From a virus, in IMG/VR virus record IMGVR_UViG_3300048672_001038, positions 1 to 48,057 of that record: a stretch of 48,057 nucleotides of DNA; one strand, given 5' to 3'. The position numbers and the translations under genes were made by a program. Below are positions 16,565-24,068 of this stretch, piece by piece (the first letter of the stretch is position 1; each line of letters starts with the position of its first letter). The notes beneath the pieces are model-generated. The model was given only the letters and a program-made list of their open reading frames with translations. It ran no database searches and was not told the DNA's origin.

Positions 16565-18619
16565 TTACACAATTAAGCCAGGATTGTACGCATTACCAGT
16601 GTCCACTATGACACCTAGCACCGGGTCATACATTCCCTCCCGTAATACCAGGGTATCTTCAAACTTCAAATGCTCTACTGCCAGCCCAGAATCCAACAAA
16701 TATTTCCGGTCTTTTGCATATACTGAAATCGACACTTGCTGCATTTTCTTAATTGATGAAGCGGGTTCACAAACCACAGTGAACAGCATTTCATCATCAA
16801 TCACCCGCGCATCTTTCGCAAAACTGGCAAACTGAATCAACTCGACGTTATCGCCAAGTTTCGCCATCAGCTTATCACCAACATCAACTGAATTCAAATA
16901 ATGATTGAAAAACAGTCGTGTGGCGTTAACATCTGTTAGCTTATGCTTATTCAGAACGGTAATCGTACTGATACTCGCCGCTCTAATTGACGGCGGCAAT
17001 TTGTTATCAATGTGTGGGAAAACAATAACATACCCCATCTTTTGTTTCCCTTCCCGATTGCATCTTCCAGCCGCCTGCACGATGCTATCAAGACCGGCAA
17101 ATTCCTTGAACACAATCGGAAAATCAAAATCAACCCCAGCTTCAACTAACTGCGTTGAAATGACTTTCACAATTTCCCCATTAGCTAGTTTCTCTTTGAT
17201 TTCGGCAATCACCTGCTTTCGATGTTTCGGATGCATATAAGCAGACAAGTAAACAAGCTCCGGACAAACATCTCGCAAATCTTGAAACAGGTCAAGAGCG
17301 TGCTTACGCGTGTTAACAATCGTTAAACTGCTCCCGTGCTGAATAATTTCGGAATGAACATTGAAGTTAGGTTCATACTCAATTTCAACCCGTTTTAGCC
17401 GGCCGTGTAACTCACCCGGATTGGAAATAATTTCTTGCGGACGGACGTTATACTTATACGCGTAGTCAGCTTGAGTGGCAGTAGATAGAACAATTGAACA
17501 ATTGAAATCTTCTACCAAACTTTTCAAAGCATCCATAGTGGGTGTTAGCAAATTTACAGGTAGTAATTGCGATTCGTCCAAAATGATAACGCTATTTTCA
17601 ATCGCTTGTAATTTTCTCAATTTAGAATTTTTACATGCGAATAATGATTCGAGGAATTGAACAACAGTCGTCACAATGATGGGTGAGTCCCACGTCTGAG
17701 CTTGCAATTTGTATTTGTCAATCCCTTCATCATTTGATTCTTTCGGGTCAAAATTAGAGTGGTGCTCAAGCACATTCTCTTTGCCAAAAATGCTCTTATA
17801 AATCTTGGCTGTCTGGTCAATGATGGACGTGTATGGAATGACAACAATCACCCGCTTCTTTTCGTGTGTCCGCGCATGCTTCAACGCAAACCGCATCCCG
17901 GAAAGAGTCTTGCCACCACCAGTCGGAACAGATAAAGAAAACCAGCCAGGAGTCTTTTCAGCAGATGCAATACAATCCTCCAAGATTTCGTTACGGGTAA
18001 AATGAATTTGCTCAGTAGGAACGAATTTGCTCATATGCTTTTCCATCACTGAATCAAGCACTGGAATGGAATCGTAAGAGATTTCAGGTTGGGTTTTGTA
18101 AAAATTGGCCGTGTCCGTCCAGTCAGCATGAACAAGTTTCGACAAAGTAAATCGCATCCGCATAGCGACGTTACCAGACATTTTGAACCCTTTTATCGGA
18201 TACTGTTCAGCAGGAATTTGATGCAAATACGAGACAGATTCTTGATACTCCGTTTTTCTGGCTTGCATCTTATCTTTAATACTGAATCCATCCTGCAACC
18301 CTGTATGATGGCACATGATGGCAATAGATGCTATTTTAGTTTCATACGAATCAAATTGATATCCATTTTTATGGAGCAGCTTCGCCAGATGAATCGCACC
18401 AGCAGCCGAATGAGTTTTAGCCTCTTTTGAAAAAGAGGCTGGATGGTCAGACAGTAAGTATTCCTGAAACCCTGTACGGAATTTGCCCGCATCATGGAAC
18501 AGGCCGAGCAATTTGAAATAGTTACCACCAGCGATTTTGTCCGCAACTCCTTGCAAATGGTCAAGCAAACCATGATAGGTTCTTCCAGAAGGTGTCACGT
18601 AACTATGGGCGTAGTGCAT
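16565..18619 (-). CDS. cas3: CRISPR-associated helicase-nuclease Cas3, type I-C
   Basis: About 684 residues. It is recruited by Cascade to degrade the target DNA. The HD nuclease domain is intact: YAHS at residues 3-6, GLFHDAGKF near 39-47, HSAAGA near 70 and CHHTGL near 103-108. The helicase part has Walker A VPTGGGKT near 231, a DExx-box LDESQ, motif III LSTAT, motif V QLVEAGVDFDFP and motif VI QAAGRCNREGK. ATG 18619 is chosen because Cas3 proteins usually begin just before YAHS; an in-frame TTG at 18679 lies inside the -35 box. No clear Shine-Dalgarno precedes it. It is separated from the other cas genes by the array and has its own promoter. Confidence 0.95.
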   Translation of the reverse strand: MHYAHSYVTPSGRTYHGLLDHLQGVADKIAGGNYFKLLGLFHDAGKFRTGFQEYLLSDHPASFSKEAKTHSAAGAIHLAKLLHKNGYQFDSYETKIASIAIMCHHTGLQDGFSIKDKMQARKTEYQESVSYLHQIPAEQYPIKGFKMSGNVAMRMRFTLSKLVHADWTDTANFYKTQPEISYDSIPVLDSVMEKHMSKFVPTEQIHFTRNEILEDCIASAEKTPGWFSLSVPTGGGKTLSGMRFALKHARTHEKKRVIVVIPYTSIIDQTAKIYKSIFGKENVLEHHSNFDPKESNDEGIDKYKLQAQTWDSPIIVTTVVQFLESLFACKNSKLRKLQAIENSVIILDESQLLPVNLLTPTMDALKSLVEDFNCSIVLSTATQADYAYKYNVRPQEIISNPGELHGRLKRVEIEYEPNFNVHSEIIQHGSSLTIVNTRKHALDLFQDLRDVCPELVYLSAYMHPKHRKQVIAEIKEKLANGEIVKVISTQLVEAGVDFDFPIVFKEFAGLDSIVQAAGRCNREGKQKMGYVIVFPHIDNKLPPSIRAASISTITVLNKHKLTDVNATRLFFNHYLNSVDVGDKLMAKLGDNVELIQFASFAKDARVIDDEMLFTVVCEPASSIKKMQQVSISVYAKDRKYLLDSGLAVEHLKFEDTLVLREGMYDPVLGVIVDTGNAYNPGLIV

Positions 18620-18636
18620 TTTTGATGATGGAAAGA

Positions 18637-18688
18637 AAAAGATGCTTGACAGTTTATCCGAGGCTGGTCGGTCTGTCAAGCATCTTTT
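18637..18688 (-). promoter_or_regulatory. cas3 promoter inside a 16-bp inverted repeat
   Basis: Arms 18637-18652 and 18673-18688 are perfect reverse complements (AAAAGATGCTTGACAG), 20 bp apart. On the minus strand TTGACA (18674-18679), a 17-bp spacer and TAAACT (18651-18656) form a promoter for cas3. As RNA from upstream, the arms would form a hairpin followed by TTTTTCTTT, so the site could also act as terminator or attenuator of array transcripts, or bind a regulator. Confidence 0.7.
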
Positions 18689-18762
18689 AATAGGTGGGAA
18701 AACTTTGTTCGGTGTTCAGGGTTCACTATTTGCTGACACCGTAACGGCGTACATGATGTGTG

Positions 18763-20015
18763 TTTTAAAGAATCTACCGGCGTAAGCCGGTAGATTCACC
18801 GAACTCGACATGTGAGATAATCTGCATACCGTGGTTTCAATACACTACCGGCGTAAGCCGGTAGATTCACCAATTTGATTCGTTCGATGATTCTGCGGCG
18901 AATAAACTGTTTCAATACACTACCGGCGTAAGCCGGTAGATTCACTTCTCAGACCCTGCCATCCTGCAGCGGAAAAATAGTTTCAATACACTACCGGCGT
19001 AAGCCGGTAGATTCACCGTCCGCCAAGGGCTTGACCTCGCTCGGCTGCTAGTTTCAATACACTACCGGCTTACGCCGGTAGATTCACTTAGCGAAAGCGA
19101 TAAACGACTTTGCGGAGCTTTGTTTCAATACACTACCGGCTTACGCCGGTAGATTCACGCAATATCCGCTCACTGTTCCGTGCTGGCGCAGGCGGTTTCA
19201 ATACACTACCGGCTTACGCCGGTAGATTCACGCTCTTTGCGCACGATATTGACGACATTTCAATACACTACCGGCTTACGCCGGTAGATTCACTATCACT
19301 GTGAATGAAATGTACGCGCTGATGCCGTGGTTTCAATACACTACCGGCTTACGCCGGTAGATTCACACAATCAAGTTTCTGCCAATGACGGCAGCATGAG
19401 CTGTTTCAATACACTACCGGCTTACGCCGGTAGATTCACATATACAGCCACAGAACTGTATTGATAAACGAATCTGTTTCAATACACTACCGGCTTACGC
19501 CGGTAGATTCACCGCATAGCTCGCACATATCATCGTTGTCAGTTGAGTTTCAATACACTACCGGCTTACGCCGGTAGATTCACGCTTGCGCTGCTCGGTA
19601 AGCATATTGATTTCAGAGTTTCAATACACTACCGGCTTACGCCGGTAGATTCACTCGCTTCGAGTTTTGCTGAGATTTTCTCTGAGCTGTTTCAATACAC
19701 TACCGGCTTACGCCGGTAGATTCACTTCCGCCCACAGCTTTGACCCGGCCGGATGCTCAAGTTTCAATACACTACCGGCTTACGCCGGTAGATTCACCGC
19801 GCGGTCAAGCTGTATATTGCTTTTCGCTCGAAAGAGTTTCAATACACTACCGGCTTACGCCGGTAGATTCACATATGAGCCTGCGAGTAACCCGCCAGGG
19901 ATGTCTAGTTTCAATACACTACCGGCTTACGCCGGTAGATTCACATAATCGGCTTGAGAATCAGGTCGATGCGATGCAGTTTCAATACACTACCGGCTTA
20001 CGCCGGTAGATTCAC
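18763..20015 (-). CRISPR. type I-C CRISPR array, 18 repeats and 17 spacers
   Basis: Repeats are 37 bp. On the minus (transcribed) strand each reads GTGAAT, stem CTACCGGC, loop GTAA, stem GCCGGTAG, then the 11-nt handle TGTATTGAAAC. ATTGAAAC at the 3' end and the 11-nt handle fit type I-C processing by Cas5. Repeat starts on the plus strand: 18763 (degenerate last repeat), 18834, 18909, 18980, 19051, 19122, 19195, 19257, 19330, 19403, 19476, 19547, 19618, 19689, 19761, 19836, 19908 and 19979. Spacers are 34-38 bp except one of 25 bp (19232-19256). The four repeats nearest cas3 have loop TTAC instead of GTAA. Leader side is 20016. Confidence 0.98.
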
Positions 20016-20139
20016 CTTGCTTTCGTAAGGTGTTGATTTTGTTAGGTTTTCTGACACTTTCCGCGAACCTTCGTTTTTACGGTTCACCTTTTGGTCAGCG
20101 AGCCAAAGGTAAAAGCAAAAACCCTTAAAAATCAATCAC
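20016..20139 (-). promoter_or_regulatory. CRISPR leader
   Basis: 124-bp gap between the cas8c stop and the first, perfect repeat. On the transcribed strand it is AT-rich (TGATTTTTAAGGGTTTTTGC) with A-runs near the array, as leaders are. Leader polarity is supported by the degenerate repeat at the opposite end. No confident -35/-10 pair was found, so the array may also be read through from the cas operon. Confidence 0.65.
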
Positions 20140-20553
20140 TTAGACCTCGCGCGAACCTTCGGCAACAGAGTCGCCACTAGGGGTCTGCGCATTCTTTGCT
20201 TTTCGTGCAGCTCGTTCAGTATCAAAGACCGCACGTTGATGAGCGAATCCAAGATGCAGTTGGGTAGCATCCTTTTCCACAGATGCATTAATCAGTGAAG
20301 CGAACAGCGAGTTTCGCAGGCTGAGAAGATTGGTAGTAAATTCCGATTTCCCGTATTGCCGAATAATCAACTTTTCCCAATGCACATATTCGGTAATCCG
20401 GGCAATGTCTTGCGGCTTGGATGTCAGCTTGCGCAGATACTTTTCTACAACCCCTCGTTGAACACCAGTGCTACTGGCACGGGCAGCAATTTGTTGCATT
20501 TGTTCATATACTGCCAGCAGTCGGCCGACGATGAACGAATAGTTGGTAGGCAT
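20140..20553 (-). CDS. cas11c: small subunit Cas11c from an internal start in cas8c
   Basis: Within cas8c, the codon for Met414 (20553) is preceded at 8 nt by GGAG in the context GCAGGAGCAG, a strong ribosome site. Translation from it would give a 137-residue protein starting MPTNYSFIVGRLLAVYEQMQ. Type I-C systems are known to make Cas11 this way. Cas11 lines the Cascade belly and stabilises the non-target strand. The call rests on the site and on family knowledge; expression is not shown. Confidence 0.75.
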   Translation of the reverse strand: MPTNYSFIVGRLLAVYEQMQQIAARASSTGVQRGVVEKYLRKLTSKPQDIARITEYVHWEKLIIRQYGKSEFTTNLLSLRNSLFASLINASVEKDATQLHLGFAHQRAVFDTERAARKAKNAQTPSGDSVAEGSREV

Positions 20554-21792
20554 TTGTTCTGCTCCTGCAAATTTCAAAAAGTTGGTAAGGTTCTTCCGAG
20601 TGAACGGCTGATTTTTGTCTTCGGCCATGATACCAGAAAGACGGTCGATGGCGCAAGCGGAACTTCGATGGAGTGAACCACGGTCAAAGATATGACTAAT
20701 GATTTCTCGTTTCAAAAGCTGCATCATACTGGAATTAGTACCACGTTTCGGGGCAAGTTGTTCAGCGATTTGCTTAACAGTCTGAGAACCCATCGTGTTA
20801 AGCCAATTGTCAACTTTCTTCGCTAGCACGCTCAGTTTCGTTTCAACAAGGTCTGAAATGAACAGGCGAGCGACGTTAGTATGCACGAAAAATACATACA
20901 GGTCAACATCGACTGCACTTTCGTTACTAGTCCAAAGGGCGTTAATTTTCTTCTTGACATTCAGCAATTTAACGACCGGGTTAGTGACATAATCACCGAA
21001 CAGGTCTGCCAGAAAATCATCTTCTTGTTCAGCATTCTTGAAGAAATAAACACAGCCGGAGTTCTCAGTAAACTTGATGAAATAGTTATCCATCAGGTAT
21101 TGGAGAGTTTGTGAATACTTCGTAATGTCTGAGGCAGAAATTCCATCCCGTTGATAGTCTTTCAAGTGCAGGAAAGAATCGAATGCAGGGACGTTATAAG
21201 AAACCAGCACTGCTCCGTTAGCGCCTGATGCCATTTTGCCAGAGGTTTTAATGAACGGATGATTGGTGGCTTGTCCGAACTTGTTCAAAGCGTAATCAAG
21301 CACATCCGCCATTTGACAAATGATGTGTGGGATGTTTTGGTCATCAATGACACGAATGGCACAGAAATTAGATTTCGGCCCCGTACTGGAAAATGCGTGA
21401 TTGGGCAAATCGACCAATTGCTCTAATTGGTCAAGTGGTGCAGATTCTAGAAACGTGATAACGGATTGAACAAACGGATTATGCAGTTGTGCATTCATTT
21501 CGCACAGTTCATCATAAAATGCTTGTTGGCATTTTTCAGCACGTTCAACTTTATCACCAATAGTGTATCCAAAAATGTACACGGGCTTATCCCAACCGAC
21601 GTTGGGTGCGATACCATTCGTTCGTGCCCGAGACACGACAGCCAGTTCAGCATCAGTGGGTAGAACGGCCAGCAGGTTTCCTGACATATCGATATCAACG
21701 AAATACGCCATTTTGACTGGACTGACTCCTGCGCGCACCAGTTTGTCTGCAACTTGCGGGTAAATGTCAAGAAGACGTTCGATGGGATGCAT
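20140..21792 (-). CDS. cas8c: Cascade large subunit Cas8c (Csd1)
   Basis: 550 residues, usual length for type I-C Cas8c. It recognises the PAM and helps unwind target DNA. The N-terminus (MAYFVDIDMSGNLLAVLP, then APNVGWDKPVYIFGY and QQAFYDELCEM) has the Csd1 order: beta strands with a 'DG/SG' turn, a WDKxxYxxGY segment and a helix holding the RHxxF-like region. The C-terminal part (SFIVGRLLAVYEQMQ) corresponds to the Cas11-like helical bundle. It starts 12 bp after cas5 and is followed by the leader. The ribosome site is AAAGG. Confidence 0.92.
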   Translation of the reverse strand: MHPIERLLDIYPQVADKLVRAGVSPVKMAYFVDIDMSGNLLAVLPTDAELAVVSRARTNGIAPNVGWDKPVYIFGYTIGDKVERAEKCQQAFYDELCEMNAQLHNPFVQSVITFLESAPLDQLEQLVDLPNHAFSSTGPKSNFCAIRVIDDQNIPHIICQMADVLDYALNKFGQATNHPFIKTSGKMASGANGAVLVSYNVPAFDSFLHLKDYQRDGISASDITKYSQTLQYLMDNYFIKFTENSGCVYFFKNAEQEDDFLADLFGDYVTNPVVKLLNVKKKINALWTSNESAVDVDLYVFFVHTNVARLFISDLVETKLSVLAKKVDNWLNTMGSQTVKQIAEQLAPKRGTNSSMMQLLKREIISHIFDRGSLHRSSACAIDRLSGIMAEDKNQPFTRKNLTNFLKFAGAEQMPTNYSFIVGRLLAVYEQMQQIAARASSTGVQRGVVEKYLRKLTSKPQDIARITEYVHWEKLIIRQYGKSEFTTNLLSLRNSLFASLINASVEKDATQLHLGFAHQRAVFDTERAARKAKNAQTPSGDSVAEGSREV

Positions 21793-21804
21793 GATAAACC
21801 TTTG

Positions 21805-22407
21805 TTAAAATTTGATAACGCCGTTTTGAACTTTCACCCGAGTCCAAGAAATTTCAGCCTGTTTCAGTTTATTGTATTTTGTTGGATGAATGATGTCATG
21901 CAGCATTGTACCGTAATCACTAGAATGGTCAATCGGTTTTTTGTCGTCAAAGTCTTCGAGGACGAAACCGACAAATTCGCGCATACCGAGGAATGCCTGT
22001 TTGTAATGCTTCCCTGCTGCGAGACGGTCACGAAAAATGGCCGCATGCTTACCAGGGGTGTTAGCCCCTTCGCGGTCACATCCTTCGTCTTGTATAGTGA
22101 AAAACACTCGATAGTCAACATTTTCAAGAAACGAAATGTTGTACTGATGGCGATGCTTTGCGTTGAGTTGTGGGTTTGTCACCTCACGAGGACTAAATTT
22201 CAGTCCATTCAGTTTGATATATCCACGCCGTATGGGGTTAAGAATTTGAATCTCACGAATGATGACTCGCATTTCCGGCTTTGAATAAACACTTCCAATG
22301 ATTTGCCGAAGGGCAGAACCAGTCGGGACATCATAAGACATGCGTTCACCATTCAGGTGAGGATTAGTAAAACAGGCACGATCACCAATGATGCGACAAG
22401 ACAGCAT
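21805..22407 (-). CDS. cas5c: Cas5c (Cas5d), crRNA-processing subunit
   Basis: 200 residues. In type I-C this subunit cuts the precursor RNA and binds the 5' handle. It shows NPHLNGERMSYDVPTGSALR at the N-terminus, IQILNPIRRGYI near residue 54 and the C-terminal signature GKHAAIFRDR with AFLGMREF. Lys120-His121 lie in the position of the catalytic Lys-His of Bacillus halodurans Cas5d; Tyr41 is a candidate for the active tyrosine. It is slightly short but complete. AAGGAA precedes the ATG. It follows cas7 after a 58-bp gap with a hairpin. Confidence 0.93.
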   Translation of the reverse strand: MLSCRIIGDRACFTNPHLNGERMSYDVPTGSALRQIIGSVYSKPEMRVIIREIQILNPIRRGYIKLNGLKFSPREVTNPQLNAKHRHQYNISFLENVDYRVFFTIQDEGCDREGANTPGKHAAIFRDRLAAGKHYKQAFLGMREFVGFVLEDFDDKKPIDHSSDYGTMLHDIIHPTKYNKLKQAEISWTRVKVQNGVIKF

Positions 22408-22430
22408 GCTAATTCCTTTTCAGAAGATGA

Positions 22431-22450
22431 AGCAGGGGTACTCCCCTGCT
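22431..22450. other. hairpin between cas7 and cas5
   Basis: Perfect 8-bp stem AGCAGGGG / CCCCTGCT with a 4-nt loop, in the 58-bp gap after the cas7 stop. No T-run follows on the minus strand, so it is not a standard terminator. It could protect the cas7 RNA end or partly limit downstream expression. Confidence 0.6.
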
Positions 22451-22465
22451 GTTTTCGATGCTGAA

Positions 22466-23335
22466 TTATACCACTCGGGTAATCTTGACGCCAGCAGAAA
22501 GTTCAACGGATTCTCCGACTTCAAGGTCTGCGCCACCGTTAACGGTAATCGTGTAATCTTCAAAGCAGGTCGGTTCAGCCGATGCCTTGATGTCAACACT
22601 ACGGGTAGTGCGATACGAATTCATCTTACCGAGCACCGAATCATGGTCAATACGGTACAGGCGCTCGACATAGCAATCAGCACGACCCGCCGATTTGGAC
22701 AGCTCAAACATATTGGCAAAGGCTTCTTCAAAGACGGTCATGTCTTCAGCGGTCACGCGAGAATTGCGCGCGTAAATCGGGTTGAAGAAAGCATGCTGCA
22801 CATAAACGGCATGGTTGACAATCCATTTGTTACCCATCGTCTGCGTTTGTTCTTCCTTGCGACCGAATGAGCTGGTAATGGAAACGATTTCAGGATTGAT
22901 GGGGAGTACCGACTTGGCAAAACCGAATTGAATCGGGCCGGAAACTTGGGCGTTATCATCGCCGCTAGATTCTTCTTCAACCTCGTCATCGGTTTCTGCA
23001 GCCTTCTTACTGGCCTTCTTACCCTTCTTGTCTGCCTTCTTCGGCTTGGTGATTACTGCGCCAAACAGGCGCGCATCCCAGAACGAAGCAAGCACTTCCA
23101 CAGGAGTCTTGCCATCGTACAGCGAATGAATATTCACACCACTCTGGCACAGCAGTGGCATTTCATGAACTGCTTGCACGAAATCACGAATCTTGCGCTT
23201 GATGGATACGTCGGTAATAAGTCCGTATCCGTTAGAATCAACGCGAGGTTGATTGCCGTTATCCGGATCGCCGTTCGGGTTGCTATTGATGACGTTGTAG
23301 ACGGCCACGTATTCACGGCGATTGAGAGTAGTCAT
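22466..23335 (-). CDS. cas7c: Cascade backbone subunit Cas7c (Csd2)
   Basis: 289 residues, usual for type I-C Cas7. It polymerises along the crRNA. The N-terminal strand and NPNGDPDNGNQPRVD (residues 19-33) with LITDVSIKRKIRDFV are the family signature. WDARLFGAV, GPIQFGFAKSVLPI, ITSSF and TMGNK follow in the usual order, and FEEAFANMFELSKSAGR matches the C-terminal helix. Residues about 97-129 are an unusual low-complexity insert, first Lys-rich then Asp/Glu-rich, between FGAV and GPIQ. It is first in the cas operon, unlike the standard order. AAGGAA precedes the ATG. Confidence 0.95.
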   Translation of the reverse strand: MTTLNRREYVAVYNVINSNPNGDPDNGNQPRVDSNGYGLITDVSIKRKIRDFVQAVHEMPLLCQSGVNIHSLYDGKTPVEVLASFWDARLFGAVITKPKKADKKGKKASKKAAETDDEVEEESSGDDNAQVSGPIQFGFAKSVLPINPEIVSITSSFGRKEEQTQTMGNKWIVNHAVYVQHAFFNPIYARNSRVTAEDMTVFEEAFANMFELSKSAGRADCYVERLYRIDHDSVLGKMNSYRTTRSVDIKASAEPTCFEDYTITVNGGADLEVGESVELSAGVKITRVV

Positions 23336-23361
23336 TTCAAAGTTCCTTTTCAGTTTTGGGA

Positions 23362-23419
23362 AGTTGCTGCGTGTTTTGCAGTGTTTGTATTATGCGGTAG
23401 TTCGGAAATTAGTGCAAGG
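23362..23419 (-). promoter_or_regulatory. cas operon promoter (58-bp duplicated element)
   Basis: TTGCAC at 23412-23417, 17-bp spacer, CATAAT at 23389-23394 on the minus strand. The 58 bp are identical to 24069-24126 before the neighbouring gene. A short CTGC/GCAG hairpin lies just after the predicted start. The leader to cas7 is about 46 nt. Confidence 0.8.
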
Positions 23420-23430
23420 TCTGTTACACT

Positions 23431-24045
23431 TTACTCGGAAACCGACCATACGGTTTCCCCAGAACCATTGGTGCTCATGCAAATCTTGATGGGCGTCGGT
23501 TCAGGTTCAAGCGCAAAAACGCGAAACTTCAGACCAGGGACGAACTCTTGCATCAGAATGGTTTGAACCATTTCCATCGAATTCGCAAACAGATGTTCCC
23601 ACCCATTGCCAGGGCGCTGGAACATGACGGAAAACGGGCCTTCCGGGGTAAACACCTTGGGGTAATCCTTCTGCTGTTCCTCGGCGTCAGCCTCATATCC
23701 GGTAATAGAAAAACGGTTTTGATTGTCAATGACCACATAAATAGTGAATCCGGGAACCAAACCATTAATTCCAATTTCGCCCTGCAATGGCGAATCAATA
23801 ACAACCGTATCAATTCCAGGAACGGCATGAATCATATCTGCCACTGAATAAAATTCACCCGTGTGATAGGCTTTAACGGTTGTACCAAACCCGGAAAGCG
23901 TAACGGTTGAACTGCCAGGGCCACGAGTTACAAAAATTTCAGCATTACATCGCGCCAGCGCGGCGGCGCGATCCTGTTCAATCAGCCCCACCAGTTCATC
24001 ACTGATGGCAAAATAGAAACCATGGTTCAGTTGTTTGAAAAGCAT
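23431..24045 (-). CDS. hypothetical protein next to cas operon, 204 residues
   Basis: Not recognised. It starts MLFKQLNHGFYFAISDELVG and is beta-rich in the middle (TVTLSGFGTTVKAYHTGEF, VPGFTIYVVIDNQNRFSITGY), with a helical C-terminus. It lies directly upstream of cas7 and has the same promoter sequence as the cas operon. A role with the CRISPR system is possible from position only. The stop lies 14 bp before the cas promoter -35. Confidence 0.6.
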   Translation of the reverse strand: MLFKQLNHGFYFAISDELVGLIEQDRAAALARCNAEIFVTRGPGSSTVTLSGFGTTVKAYHTGEFYSVADMIHAVPGIDTVVIDSPLQGEIGINGLVPGFTIYVVIDNQNRFSITGYEADAEEQQKDYPKVFTPEGPFSVMFQRPGNGWEHLFANSMEMVQTILMQEFVPGLKFRVFALEPEPTPIKICMSTNGSGETVWSVSE

Positions 24046-24068
24046 TTTTCGCCTCTTGAAGTTTGCTG

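Noticed and set aside
18619-18679. Cas3 start at the TTG codon 18679
   Set aside because: The TTG lies in the -35 box of the cas3 promoter, so an RNA from that promoter would not include it; the added residues have no family match.
18763-18799. tracrRNA-like element at the array end
   Set aside because: The sequence is simply a degenerate terminal repeat, and type I-C systems do not use tracrRNA.
19110-20009. Plus-strand open frames across the CRISPR array encoding repeated FNTLPAYAGRF or SIHYRLTPVDS
   Set aside because: These are translations of the CRISPR repeats; spacer length variation breaks the frame and no start or ribosome site supports them.
19051-20015. Spacers resembling coding sequence of other phages
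   Set aside because: Most 34-bp stretches are open in some frame, so reading them as coding is not evidence. A database search is needed to name targets.
16565-23335. Search for cas1, cas2 and cas4 in and near the cas locus
   Set aside because: All neighbouring frames were read; none has Cas1, Cas2 or Cas4 motifs. Their absence applies to this window only.
22928-23566. 212-codon plus-strand frame across cas7 and its promoter
   Set aside because: It runs antisense to Cas7, which has full family motifs, and crosses the cas promoter.
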